The notes under the pieces were generated by a model. That model was not told where the DNA came from. It did no database searches and saw only the letters and a program-made list of their open reading frames with translations. A DNA stretch of 9,592 nucleotides, taken from the NCBI GenBank assembly GCA_042096095.1, contig JBELME010000155.1, forward strand, positions 1-9,592. The letters are read 5' to 3'. Numbering within the stretch: position 1 is the first letter of the stretch; each line of letters opens with the position of its first letter. The stretch comes from Enterovibrio sp042096095 (GTDB lineage Bacteria > Pseudomonadota > Gammaproteobacteria > Enterobacterales > Vibrionaceae). The position numbers and the translations under genes were made by a program. This document shows, one piece after another, positions 1-7,159 of this stretch.

Positions 1-2331
1 CTCAGACACCTTGATAGACACAACACCTTGTGTCGCACGGCTCTTCGCTGGGTACTCTTCAAGTTCAGTACGCTTACCGTAACCGTTTTCAGTCACAGTC
101 AGGATATCGCCATCAACATGAGGAACGATCAGTGATACCACTTTATCGCCTTCTGCCAACTTGATACCGCGAACACCCGCCGCTGTACGACCCATGCCAC
201 GTACCTGAGATTCGTTAAAGCGAACCACTTTACCGAAACGAGAGAACAGCATGATGTCGTTATCACCGGTTGTGATATCTACACCAATCAGCGAATCGTT
301 CTCACGTAGGTTAACCGCGATGATACCCGCGCTACGTGGACGGCTGAAGTCGGTCAACGGCGTTTTCTTCACAGTACCGTCGCCGGTTGCCATGAAGACA
401 AACTTATCGTCTGAGTATTCTTTCACAGGCAAGATTGCTGTGATGCGCTCATTGGCCTCAAGCGGTAGCAAGTTAACAATTGGCTTACCACGCGCAGTGC
501 GCGACGCAAGTGGCAATTGATACACTTTCAGCCAGTACATACGGCCGCGGCTTGAGAAGCACAAAATGGTGTCGTGTGTGTTCGCAACTAGAAGACGCTC
601 AATGTAGTCTTCTTCTTTCATGCGAGTCGCTGACTTACCTTTACCGCCACGACGCTGTGCTTCGTAGTCAGTCAGTGGTTGATATTTCACATAGCCTTCG
701 TGAGACAATGTCACAACCACGTCTTCTTGGTTGATCAGATCTTCGATATCGATGTCATGGCTTGCAGCGGTGATTTCGGTACGGCGCTCATCGCCATAGC
801 CATCACGTACTGCTTCAAGCTCTTCACGGATAACTTCCATGAGGCGCTCTGGGCTAGACAGGATGAACATCAATTCGCCGATAAGTTGCAGCAGCTCTTT
901 GTATTCATCAAGGATCTTTTCGTGCTCAAGACCAGTCAGTTTGTGCAGACGCAAGTCCAAGATAGCTTGTGCTTGTTGCTCAGTTAGGAAGTATTTTCCA
1001 TCACGAACACCAAACTCATCTTCCAGCCATTCTGGGCGAGCAGCATCAACACCCGTTGCTTCGAGCATTGCAGCAACAGAACCTAGGTCCCAACCACGTT
1101 GTTGTAGTTGTTCACGTGCAATCGCTGGGGTTTGCGCATTACGAATCATTTCGATAATTTCATCGATGTTCGCCAGTGCAATCGCCAAACCTTCCAAGAT
1201 GTGGGCACGGTCGCGCGCTTTGCGCAATTCGTAAATAGTACGACGTGTCACCACTTCACGGCGGTGATTGACGAAGCACTTCAGCATGTCTTTAAGACCA
1301 AACAAACGTGGCTGGTTATTGTCCAGCGCAACCATGTTGATGCCGAAAGAGGTCTGAAGTTGCGTTTGTGCGTAAAGGTTGTTGAGGATAACCTCACCCA
1401 CCGCATCACGCTTACATTCAACAACGATGCGCATACCGTCTTTATCAGACTCGTCGCGAAGTGCGCTGATACCTTCAATCTTCTTATCTTTCACCAGCTC
1501 GGCGATCTTCTCGATCAAACGTGCTTTGTTGACTTGATAAGGGATTTCCGTCACAACGATCGTTTCTTTACCGTTCTTCTCGACTTCGATTTCCGCGCGA
1601 GAGCGCAGGTAAATCTTGCCGCGACCAGTACGGTACGCATCTTCAATGCCCTTGCGGCCATTGATCATTGCAGCTGTTGGGAAGTCTGGGCCTGGAATGT
1701 GCGTCATCAACTCTTCGATAGTGATGTCTTCATTCTCAATGTATGCCAAACAACCGCTAACAACTTCCGTTAAGTTATGCGGAGGAATATTGGTTGCCAT
1801 ACCCACAGCAATACCCGAAGAACCGTTAACCAAAAGGTTAGGAATTCGCGTCGGCATGACTTCTGGGATCTGTTCAGTACCGTCATAGTTAGGTACGTAA
1901 TCGACTGTATCTTTGTCGAGATCCGCCAATAGTTCGTGGGCAATTTTTGACATGCGAACTTCGGTGTAACGCATTGCCGCAGCAGAATCGCCGTCAATTG
2001 AACCGAAGTTGCCTTGTCCATCAACCAGCATATAGCGCAGCGAGAATGGCTGTGCCATACGGACGATGGTGTCATAAACAGCGCTGTCACCATGTGGGTG
2101 GTATTTACCGATCACATCGCCAACAACACGGGCAGATTTTTTGTATGCTTTGTTCCAGTCGTTGCCTAGTACATTCATCGCGAATAAAACGCGGCGGTGT
2201 ACCGGCTTCAGACCATCACGAACGTCTGGAAGAGCACGACCAACGATAACTGACATCGCATAGTCGAGATAAGAGCTTTTCAGCTCTTCTTCAATGTTGA
2301 CGGGCGTGATCTCTTTAGCAAGATCGCTCAT
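1..2331 (-). CDS. gyrA: DNA gyrase subunit A, 5' (N-terminal) part, cut by window edge
   Basis: GyrA is the DNA cleavage-rejoining subunit of the A2B2 gyrase, which introduces negative supercoils using ATP bound by GyrB. Reading the minus strand from the ATG at 2331-2329 gives 777 uninterrupted codons beginning MSDLAKEITPVNIEEELKSS. The E. coli protein has about 875 residues, so roughly the last 100, including the C-terminal tail, lie outside. The catalytic Arg121-Tyr122 pair falls at 1966-1971 in the motif AAAMRYTEVRM. The quinolone-resistance region has the sensitive-type Ser83 (2083-2085) and Asp87 (2071-2073). The GyrA box QRRGGKGK is at residues 559-566 (634-657), marking the DNA-wrapping C-terminal domain that makes this GyrA rather than ParC. 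An SD-like GAGGG lies about 11 bases before the ATG. The gene is divergent from ubiG, as in E. coli. No frameshift or odd residue was seen. Confidence 0.98.
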   Translation of the reverse strand, partial: MSDLAKEITPVNIEEELKSSYLDYAMSVIVGRALPDVRDGLKPVHRRVLFAMNVLGNDWNKAYKKSARVVGDVIGKYHPHGDSAVYDTIVRMAQPFSLRYMLVDGQGNFGSIDGDSAAAMRYTEVRMSKIAHELLADLDKDTVDYVPNYDGTEQIPEVMPTRIPNLLVNGSSGIAVGMATNIPPHNLTEVVSGCLAYIENEDITIEELMTHIPGPDFPTAAMINGRKGIEDAYRTGRGKIYLRSRAEIEVEKNGKETIVVTEIPYQVNKARLIEKIAELVKDKKIEGISALRDESDKDGMRIVVECKRDAVGEVILNNLYAQTQLQTSFGINMVALDNNQPRLFGLKDMLKCFVNHRREVVTRRTIYELRKARDRAHILEGLAIALANIDEIIEMIRNAQTPAIAREQLQQRGWDLGSVAAMLEATGVDAARPEWLEDEFGVRDGKYFLTEQQAQAILDLRLHKLTGLEHEKILDEYKELLQLIGELMFILSSPERLMEVIREELEAVRDGYGDERRTEITAASHDIDIEDLINQEDVVVTLSHEGYVKYQPLTDYEAQRRGGKGKSATRMKEEDYIERLLVANTHDTILCFSSRGRMYWLKVYQLPLASRTARGKPIVNLLPLEANERITAILPVKEYSDDKFVFMATGDGTVKKTPLTDFSRPRSAGIIAVNLRENDSLIGVDITTGDNDIMLFSRFGKVVRFNESQVRGMGRTAAGVRGIKLAEGDKVVSLIVPHVDGDILTVTENGYGKRTELEEYPAKSRATQGVVSIKVSE

Positions 2332-2386
2332 GGAGCCAATATCCCTCAGGTAAGTATGTCAAAGATGACTACGTGCAAGACCGTAA

Positions 2387-2416
2387 ATAATATCATAAAA
2401 GCAGCCAAAGAGTCAC
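2387..2416 (-). promoter_or_regulatory. Candidate sigma-70 promoter of gyrA
   Basis: On the minus strand a -35 like GTGACT (2411-2416, 4 of 6 to TTGACA) is followed after 18 bp by the -10 TATTAT (2387-2392, 5 of 6 to TATAAT). This would start transcription near 2380 and give a leader of about 50 bases before the gyrA ATG. It is inferred from consensus only. Gyrase promoters are usually stimulated by DNA relaxation, but nothing here proves that. Confidence 0.4.
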
Positions 2417-2569
2417 AGTCTAAACCAGAGATAAATCACGGATTACTCTTATTTTGGCGCTCTAAGGCTCAACAGGGCGAAAAAACGCTCAACTTCAAGG
2501 TGTAGGTTGATATTTTCATGATCATTGCTTACAGAGGCACTGAGTCAATTTTTGCCCACTGCGTTTGAA

Positions 2570-2596
2570 ACATGCTCAGTTCACGATTCAGCATGT
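2570..2596. repeat. Inverted repeat ACATGCT-N13-AGCATGT
   Basis: Two perfect 7-bp arms (2570-2576 and 2590-2596) are separated by 13 bases, in the divergent gyrA-ubiG region about 100 bases upstream of the small ORF at 2698. The spacing would suit a dimeric regulator binding about two turns apart, or a weak hairpin. No known operator consensus is recognised. Confidence 0.3.
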
Positions 2597-2697
2597 AATA
2601 AAGGAGGGGCGGATACAGTGAGAAACAGCTCCCAATAACCCTAGCTTAGTTAAGGTCAAATAACGCGTGACACACTTTCGTGTTCATAAGGGGTGCT

Positions 2698-2799
2698 ATG
2701 ATTTCTCACGCAATCAACGCTGTTGGGCTGGCGATTATTGTCGGTAAATACCTTTTATTTGGGCTGTTGGCAGCAGTGACCATCACCAATGCCGCATAA
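2698..2799 (+). CDS. Possible small hydrophobic (single-pass membrane) protein, 33 aa
   Basis: An ATG preceded by AAGGGG (2688-2693, four bases before the start) opens a 33-codon frame ending in TAA. The product begins MISHAINAVGLAIIVG and ends LLAAVTITNAA. From about residue 8 to 30 it is almost wholly Ala, Val, Leu, Ile, Gly and Phe, broken only by Lys17-Tyr18, so one membrane segment is likely. The only other ionisable residue is His4, near the start. The frame lies alone in the gyrA-ubiG divergent region, on the ubiG strand, about 215 bases upstream of ubiG. A 12-bp hairpin starts 35 bases after its stop. I do not recognise the family. Small size, the SD match and the coherent hydrophobicity argue for a real gene, but chance cannot be excluded. 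It could also be a leader peptide. Confidence 0.4.
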   Translation: MISHAINAVGLAIIVGKYLLFGLLAAVTITNAA

Positions 2800-2833
2800 G
2801 TTTCACTGACCACTCACCATGCACCGTACCATT

Positions 2834-2866
2834 GGCTTTGCCGAACCTTCCTGCTTCGGTAAAGCC
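2834..2866 (+). repeat. 12-bp stem-loop between the small ORF and ubiG
   Basis: The arms GGCTTTGCCGAA (2834-2845) and TTCGGTAAAGCC (2855-2866) pair over 12 positions with one G-T wobble and enclose a 9-base loop. Only three T follow on the plus strand and there is no T tract on the other side, so it is not a canonical intrinsic terminator. It may end or stabilise the RNA of the small ORF upstream, or be a leftover repeat. Confidence 0.55.
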
Positions 2867-2943
2867 GCCTTTAACATCGCTTACATGATTTCATGCCACG
2901 CAACGACGCACACAATCACACGCACCGATTCAGATCTTCATGC

Positions 2944-2972
2944 TTCTCAATGATCTGCATTTCCCATATATT
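2944..2972 (+). promoter_or_regulatory. Candidate promoter of ubiG
   Basis: TTCTCA (2944-2949, 4 of 6) and TATATT (2967-2972, 5 of 6) are separated by 17 bp. Transcription would begin near 2979, leaving a leader of about 36 bases. The leader carries an SD-like TAGGGA about 11 bases before the ubiG ATG. Consensus match only. Confidence 0.45.
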
Positions 2973-3014
2973 TGTACCCAGACACTATAAGTAAGAGTTA
3001 GGGACAAACATTCG

Positions 3015-3728
3015 ATGACAAATCAGGCCAATGTCGATCCGGCAGAAATTAAAAAATTCGAAGATATGGCGTCTCGATGGTGGGATCTTGAGGGCGAGTT
3101 TAAGCCCCTTCACCAGATCAACCCTCTTCGTTTGAATTACGTGATTGAACGTAGCAATGGTATCTTCGGTAAGAAAGTTCTCGATGTAGGATGTGGCGGC
3201 GGTATTTTAGCCGAGAGCATGGCGAGAGAAGGTGCTGATGTAACGGGTCTAGACATGGGTAAAGAACCTCTTACCATGGCGCGCTTGCATGCCCTAGAAA
3301 CAGACACCAAAGTAAAATACATACAATCAACGGCAGAAGAACACGCGGCGAGCAATGAAGCTCAGTATGACATCGTGACATGCATGGAGATGCTTGAGCA
3401 TGTGCCCGACCCTGCATCTGTCATTGCATCGTGTGCGCGCATGGTAAAACCCGGCGGTCATGTTTTCTTTTCGACGTTAAACCGAAATACCAAATCTTGG
3501 CTGTTTGCGATTGTGGGTGCCGAGCACATCATGAAAGTCGTGCCAAAGGGCACACACGATCATAACAAGTTCATTCGCCCTTCTGAGCTATTGCGCATGG
3601 TAGATGCCACGCCGCTCCAAGAACGCGCAATGACGGGTCTTCATTACAACCCACTGACAGAGCAGTATTGGTTGTCTCCGAAGAACGTAGACGTGAACTA
3701 CATCGTACATACCCAATACCCGGCTTAA
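3015..3728 (+). CDS. ubiG: Ubiquinone biosynthesis O-methyltransferase UbiG
   Basis: UbiG is the SAM-dependent methyltransferase that carries out both O-methylations in ubiquinone synthesis: on the 2-polyprenyl-6-hydroxyphenol intermediate and on the later 3-demethylubiquinol. The product has 237 residues, the usual length. The family signature FEDMASRWWDLEGEFKPLH occupies residues 15-33. SAM motif I, VLDVGCGGGILAE, is at 55-67, an acidic ribose-binding position (GLD80) ends strand 2, and MEMLEHVPDP (124-133) is the motif following strand 4. MVKPGGHVFFSTLNR (143-157) is the post-motif typical of UbiG. The ATG has an SD-like AGGGA 11 bases upstream. The gene is divergent from gyrA, as in E. 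coli. Its stop codon lies in the loop of a terminator, so it is probably monocistronic. Confidence 0.96.
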   Translation: MTNQANVDPAEIKKFEDMASRWWDLEGEFKPLHQINPLRLNYVIERSNGIFGKKVLDVGCGGGILAESMAREGADVTGLDMGKEPLTMARLHALETDTKVKYIQSTAEEHAASNEAQYDIVTCMEMLEHVPDPASVIASCARMVKPGGHVFFSTLNRNTKSWLFAIVGAEHIMKVVPKGTHDHNKFIRPSELLRMVDATPLQERAMTGLHYNPLTEQYWLSPKNVDVNYIVHTQYPA

Positions 3729-3743
3729 CCCGGGTATTTTTTT
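3716..3743 (+). terminator. Rho-independent terminator overlapping the ubiG stop codon
   Basis: Arms ATACCCGG (3716-3723) and CCGGGTAT (3730-3737) form a perfect 8-bp stem with loop CTTAAC, followed by an unbroken run of seven T (3737-3743). The ubiG TAA (3726-3728) sits in the loop, so ribosomes at the end of ubiG would cover the stem. Confidence 0.85.
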
Positions 3744-3758
3744 GTCTGATAATTATCA
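3725..3758 (+). promoter_or_regulatory. Candidate promoter for the phosphatase gene, embedded in the ubiG terminator; 12-bp palindrome
   Basis: TTAACC (3725-3730, 4 of 6) and GATAAT (3748-3753, 5 of 6) are 17 bp apart, so a promoter may overlap the ubiG terminator and supply the gene at 3810. The -10 lies inside the perfect palindrome TGATAATTATCA (3747-3758). This resembles part of a Fur box but is too short to call one. Confidence 0.3.
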
Positions 3759-3809
3759 ACGGCGACCCAGTTACACCCTACTCAGCCCTCAACCACGTAG
3801 AGAAAACAC

Positions 3810-4466
3810 ATGGACGTTAATGTAAAAGCGGTTCTGTTTGATTTGGATGGCACATTGTTAGATACCGCCCCCGACATGGCAAATGCTGCCAATTGTGTGC
3901 TGGCTGACTATGGCTTATCCCCTCTCAATGCGCGCCAGATTCAAGCAAATACCAGCTATGGCGCGCGCGGATTGTTACGGGCAGGCTTTGGCGACCACAT
4001 AGAAGGCAAAGATCTTGGTGCGTTGAGAGAATCATTCCTTCAGCACTACGCCAACAATATATGTACGACCACACAGATCTATTCAGGCGTGGTGACGTTG
4101 CTTGATGGCTTAGAGGCCATGAACGTGCCTTGGGGCATTGTGACAAATAAGCCGGGCTTTCTCACAGAGATGCTTCTTCCTTATTTCCCTCGCCTTCTCT
4201 CAACGGGCACCTTGGTCTGTGCCGATACCCTCAGCAAAGCTAAGCCCCACCCAGATCCGCTTCTGCATGCAGCCAAGCAACTTGGGGTAGATAATCAAGC
4301 ATGTCTATATATAGGGGACATTGAAGGAGACATCATTGCAGCCAATGCCGCGAACATGATTTCTGCTGTTGCAGCATGGGGTTATATCGGCAGCGAGCAC
4401 AAACCACTCGAGTGGGATGCAGATCTGGTTTTTAACAAACCTGAAGAGATTCTGTCATTATTCTGA
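3810..4466 (+). CDS. HAD-superfamily phosphatase, phosphoglycolate phosphatase (Gph) / MupP type
   Basis: This 218-residue protein is a complete HAD subfamily IA hydrolase, which removes phosphate through a phospho-aspartate intermediate. Motif I, FDLDGTLLDTAPD, is at 10-22 with nucleophile Asp11 and acid/base Asp13. Motif II Thr112 lies in GIVTNKP, motif III Lys145 in SKAKPHPDP, and motif IV is GDIEGD (169-174) with Mg-binding Asp170 and Asp174. Residues about 20-90 are the small helical C1 cap that sets substrate choice. The start fits the family, with only a weak SD. Such proteins are often named Gph (2-phosphoglycolate phosphatase). From memory, the WGIVTNKP, AKPHPDP and WGYIG elements and the place next to ubiG resemble MupP, the N-acetylmuramate-6-phosphate phosphatase of Pseudomonas cell-wall recycling. 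Substrate is therefore uncertain. In E. coli, yfaL occupies the ubiG-nrdA interval instead. Confidence 0.88.
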   Translation: MDVNVKAVLFDLDGTLLDTAPDMANAANCVLADYGLSPLNARQIQANTSYGARGLLRAGFGDHIEGKDLGALRESFLQHYANNICTTTQIYSGVVTLLDGLEAMNVPWGIVTNKPGFLTEMLLPYFPRLLSTGTLVCADTLSKAKPHPDPLLHAAKQLGVDNQACLYIGDIEGDIIAANAANMISAVAAWGYIGSEHKPLEWDADLVFNKPEEILSLF

Positions 4467-4666
4467 TCACTATCACACCCACCTTGAGCACAATTTAACC
4501 AAATAACAGGAGGTTATCTCGTTTCACTGTTTGTACCTTGAGGCAAGATAAAAATCTTTTTTTATTTCGAATTGATGACAGAAAAGTAATTGATTTTCTC
4601 TATGCTGTTGCCGTTATTGGGATAAAGGGGTGAGTAACCACTAACAATGTATTTCTAATCCCCAAG

Positions 4667-4675
4667 ATATCCACA
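4667..4675 (+). promoter_or_regulatory. DnaA-box-like site upstream of nrdA
   Basis: ATATCCACA matches the strong DnaA box TTATCCACA at 8 of 9 positions. It lies about 200 bases upstream of nrdA and 37 bases before the first NrdR box. DnaA boxes upstream of nrdAB are known to tie expression to replication initiation in E. coli, which makes a functional role here plausible. A single site with one mismatch remains weak evidence alone. Confidence 0.45.
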
Positions 4676-4712
4676 GAACGCCCATTTCGGCCAACTTGCA
4701 ATATCCTCCCTT

Positions 4713-4760
4713 CAACACTATCTTGTTACTCAAGTGAGGCAGCAGCCCTATATGTAGTGT
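4713..4760 (+). promoter_or_regulatory. Tandem NrdR boxes (operator of nrdA-nrdB-yfaE)
   Basis: Box 2, GCCCTATATGTAGTGT (4745-4760), matches the palindromic NrdR consensus ACACTATATATAGTGT at 13 of 16 positions. Box 1, CAACACTATCTTGTTA (4713-4728), is weaker, about 10 of 16 if A/T is allowed at the two W positions, but keeps the core. Exactly 16 bp separate them, in the 15-16 bp spacing characteristic of paired NrdR boxes. NrdR is the ATP/dATP-sensing zinc-ribbon/ATP-cone repressor of ribonucleotide reductase genes. Pairing, spacing and position in front of nrdA together make the call solid. Confidence 0.8.
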
Positions 4761-4788
4761 TTGAGCATCTACTTCATTAGTTTAACAT
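4761..4788 (+). promoter_or_regulatory. Candidate nrdA promoter just downstream of the NrdR boxes
   Basis: TTGAGC (4761-4766, 4 of 6) and TAACAT (4783-4788, 4 of 6) are 16 bp apart, abutting NrdR box 2. This would give a leader of about 70 bases. The match is modest, and an alternative -10 inside box 2 (TATATG) is possible. In either case NrdR binding would overlap or adjoin the promoter. The rest of 4467-4866 is AT-rich and shows no credible gene. Confidence 0.3.
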
Positions 4789-4867
4789 TGGTCACAAAAA
4801 ATTTGCGTGAACAATGAGAATAGCGAAAAACACGTCTTCAGGCATGGATACACCAGGAACAAGATAA

Positions 4868-7147
4868 ATGAACCAACAAATTACCGTTCAAAAGCGCAGT
4901 GGCGTGAAGGAAAACATCGATCTAGACAAAATCCACCGCGTTATCGACTGGGCAGCTGAGGGCCTCGACAACGTCTCTGTTTCACAAGTCGAACTCCGTT
5001 CTCACATCCAATTTTACGACGGTATCAAAACTGAAGACATTCATGAGACCATCATCAAAGCTGCTGCAGATCTGATCTCTGAACAAACCCCAGACTACCA
5101 ATATCTGGCTGCGCGTCTTGCGATTTTCCACCTACGCAAAAAGGCTTACGGCCAGTTTGAGCCGCCAACGCTGGCTGACCATGTCGACAAAATGATCGAC
5201 ATGGGCAAATACGACAAGCACATCACCGAAGACTATTCGACCGAAGAGCTGAACATCCTCGATAGCTACATTGATCACTGGCGTGACATGAACTTTTCCT
5301 ATGCCGCAGTGAAACAGCTTGAAGGTAAATACTTAGTACAGAACCGTGTTACGGGCGAAATCTACGAAAGCGCACAGTTTTTGTACATGATGGTTGCAGC
5401 ATGTCTATTTGCAAACTACCCGAAAGAAACACGCTTAGATTACATCCGTCGTTTCTACGATGCGGTGTCTAAATTCAAGATTTCATTGCCAACGCCAATC
5501 ATGTCCGGCGTTCGCACACCAACCCGTCAGTTCAGCTCATGTGTACTGATCGAATGTGATGACAGCCTTGATTCCATCAACGCGACCGCAAGTGCGATTG
5601 TGCGCTACGTAAGCCAGCGTGCAGGTATCGGTATCAATGCAGGGCGAATCCGCGCATTGGGCAGCCCAATCCGCGGCGGCGAAGCATTCCACACCGGGTG
5701 TATTCCGTTCTACAAATACTTCCAAACAGCCGTTAAGTGTTGCTCTCAAGGCGGCGTACGTGGTGGTGCGGCGACACTGTTCTACCCAATGTGGCACCGT
5801 GAAGTACAAAACCTGTTGGTATTGAAGAATAACCGTGGTGTTGAAGAAAACCGTGTTCGTCACATGGACTACGGCGTTCAAATCAACAAACTGATGTACA
5901 CCCGTCTTATCAAAGGCGAGAACATTTCATTGTTCTCACCGTCAGATGTGCCAGGGCTGTACGACGCCTTCTTCGCAAACCAAGAAGAGTTCGAGCGTCT
6001 GTACACACAATATGAGCAAGACAGCTCAATTCAACGTGAAACAGTGAAAGCAGTAGAGCTTTTCTCTTTGATGATGCAAGAGCGCGCGTCAACAGGCCGT
6101 ATCTACATTCAGAACGTTGACCACTGTAATACGCACAGCCCATTTGACCCTGAGGTTGCACCGATTCGTCAATCGAACCTGTGTCTTGAAATCGCGTTGC
6201 CAACCAAGCCGTTGACGAACGTGGAAGATGACCAAGGCGAAATCGCATTGTGTACGCTGTCAGCGTTCAACCTTGGCGCACTGAACAACCTCGATGAATT
6301 GGAAGATCTGGCAGACCTGACAATCCGCGCGTTGGATTCACTGCTTGATTACCAAGATTACCCACTGCCGGCAGCATACAAAGCGACCATGAACCGTCGC
6401 ACACTGGGTGTTGGTGTAATTAACTACGCCTACTACCTTGCGAAAAACGGCGTGCGTTACTCAGACGGCAGCGCAAATGGCCTAACGCACCGCACATTCG
6501 AAGCGATTCAATACTACCTATTGAAAGCCTCTGTCGGTTTGGCAAAAGAGAAAGGTGCATGTCCGTTGTTCAACGAAACAACGTACTCGAAAGGCATTCT
6601 TCCAATCGACAGCTACAAGCGTGATTTGGATAAAGTGTGTGAAGAGCCTCTTCACTTCGATTGGGAAACATTGCGTAGCGAAATCGTTGAACACGGTCTG
6701 CGTAACTCAACCCTATCTGCCTTGATGCCTTCAGAAACCTCTTCGCAGATTTCGAACGCGACAAACGGCATTGAGCCACCACGTGGTTTCGTTTCTGTTA
6801 AAGCATCGAAAGACGGCATCTTGAAGCAAGTTGTGCCTGAATATGACAAGTACAAAGAGAACTACGAGTTACTTTGGAACATCGAATCGAACGACGGCTA
6901 CTTGCAGTTGGTTGGCATCATGCAGAAATTTATCGACCAAGCGATTTCTGCCAACACCAACTATGACCCAAGCAAGCAGGTTGGCGGTAAGACACCGATG
7001 AAGCTGCTTCTCAAAGATTTGCTAACGGCATACAAACTGGGTGTGAAAACCCTGTATTATCACAACACACGTGATGGTGCTGACGACGCTCAACAAGACT
7101 TGGCCGCACAAGATGATGATTGTGCAGGCGGCGCTTGTAAGATCTAA
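4868..7147 (+). CDS. nrdA: Class Ia ribonucleoside-diphosphate reductase, alpha (large) subunit
   Basis: NrdA reduces ribonucleoside diphosphates to deoxyribonucleotides, using a radical delivered from NrdB. The 759 residues compare with 761 in E. coli, and numbering is the same through the active site. An ATP-cone domain covers about residues 5-95 and is the overall activity switch (ATP on, dATP off). Active-site residues are Cys225 (SSCVLIE), Asn437, Cys439 (thiyl radical) and Glu441 in SNLCLE, and Cys462 (LCTLSAFN). Tyr730-Tyr731 (TLYYHNTRDG) complete the radical relay. The tail pair Cys752 and Cys757 (DCAGGACKI) re-reduces the active-site disulfide with thioredoxin or glutaredoxin. The ATG has AGGA nine bases upstream. 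It is first gene of nrdA-nrdB-yfaE, behind NrdR boxes and a DnaA-like site. All key residues are present. Confidence 0.98.
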   Translation: MNQQITVQKRSGVKENIDLDKIHRVIDWAAEGLDNVSVSQVELRSHIQFYDGIKTEDIHETIIKAAADLISEQTPDYQYLAARLAIFHLRKKAYGQFEPPTLADHVDKMIDMGKYDKHITEDYSTEELNILDSYIDHWRDMNFSYAAVKQLEGKYLVQNRVTGEIYESAQFLYMMVAACLFANYPKETRLDYIRRFYDAVSKFKISLPTPIMSGVRTPTRQFSSCVLIECDDSLDSINATASAIVRYVSQRAGIGINAGRIRALGSPIRGGEAFHTGCIPFYKYFQTAVKCCSQGGVRGGAATLFYPMWHREVQNLLVLKNNRGVEENRVRHMDYGVQINKLMYTRLIKGENISLFSPSDVPGLYDAFFANQEEFERLYTQYEQDSSIQRETVKAVELFSLMMQERASTGRIYIQNVDHCNTHSPFDPEVAPIRQSNLCLEIALPTKPLTNVEDDQGEIALCTLSAFNLGALNNLDELEDLADLTIRALDSLLDYQDYPLPAAYKATMNRRTLGVGVINYAYYLAKNGVRYSDGSANGLTHRTFEAIQYYLLKASVGLAKEKGACPLFNETTYSKGILPIDSYKRDLDKVCEEPLHFDWETLRSEIVEHGLRNSTLSALMPSETSSQISNATNGIEPPRGFVSVKASKDGILKQVVPEYDKYKENYELLWNIESNDGYLQLVGIMQKFIDQAISANTNYDPSKQVGGKTPMKLLLKDLLTAYKLGVKTLYYHNTRDGADDAQQDLAAQDDDCAGGACKI

Positions 7148-7159
7148 GACTACATTCGG

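Noticed and set aside
1108..1773. 221-codon open frame on the plus strand inside gyrA
   Set aside because: It is antisense to the fully conserved gyrA reading frame and has no family resemblance or SD.
2618..2638. Six-codon GTG leader peptide after AAGGAGG
   Set aside because: Too short to support coding, and no downstream attenuator-like arrangement was seen; kept only as part of a finding.
4540..4567. AT-rich AAGAT/ATCTT hairpin followed by seven T as terminator of the phosphatase gene
   Set aside because: The stem is only five A/T-rich pairs, too weak to call an intrinsic terminator.
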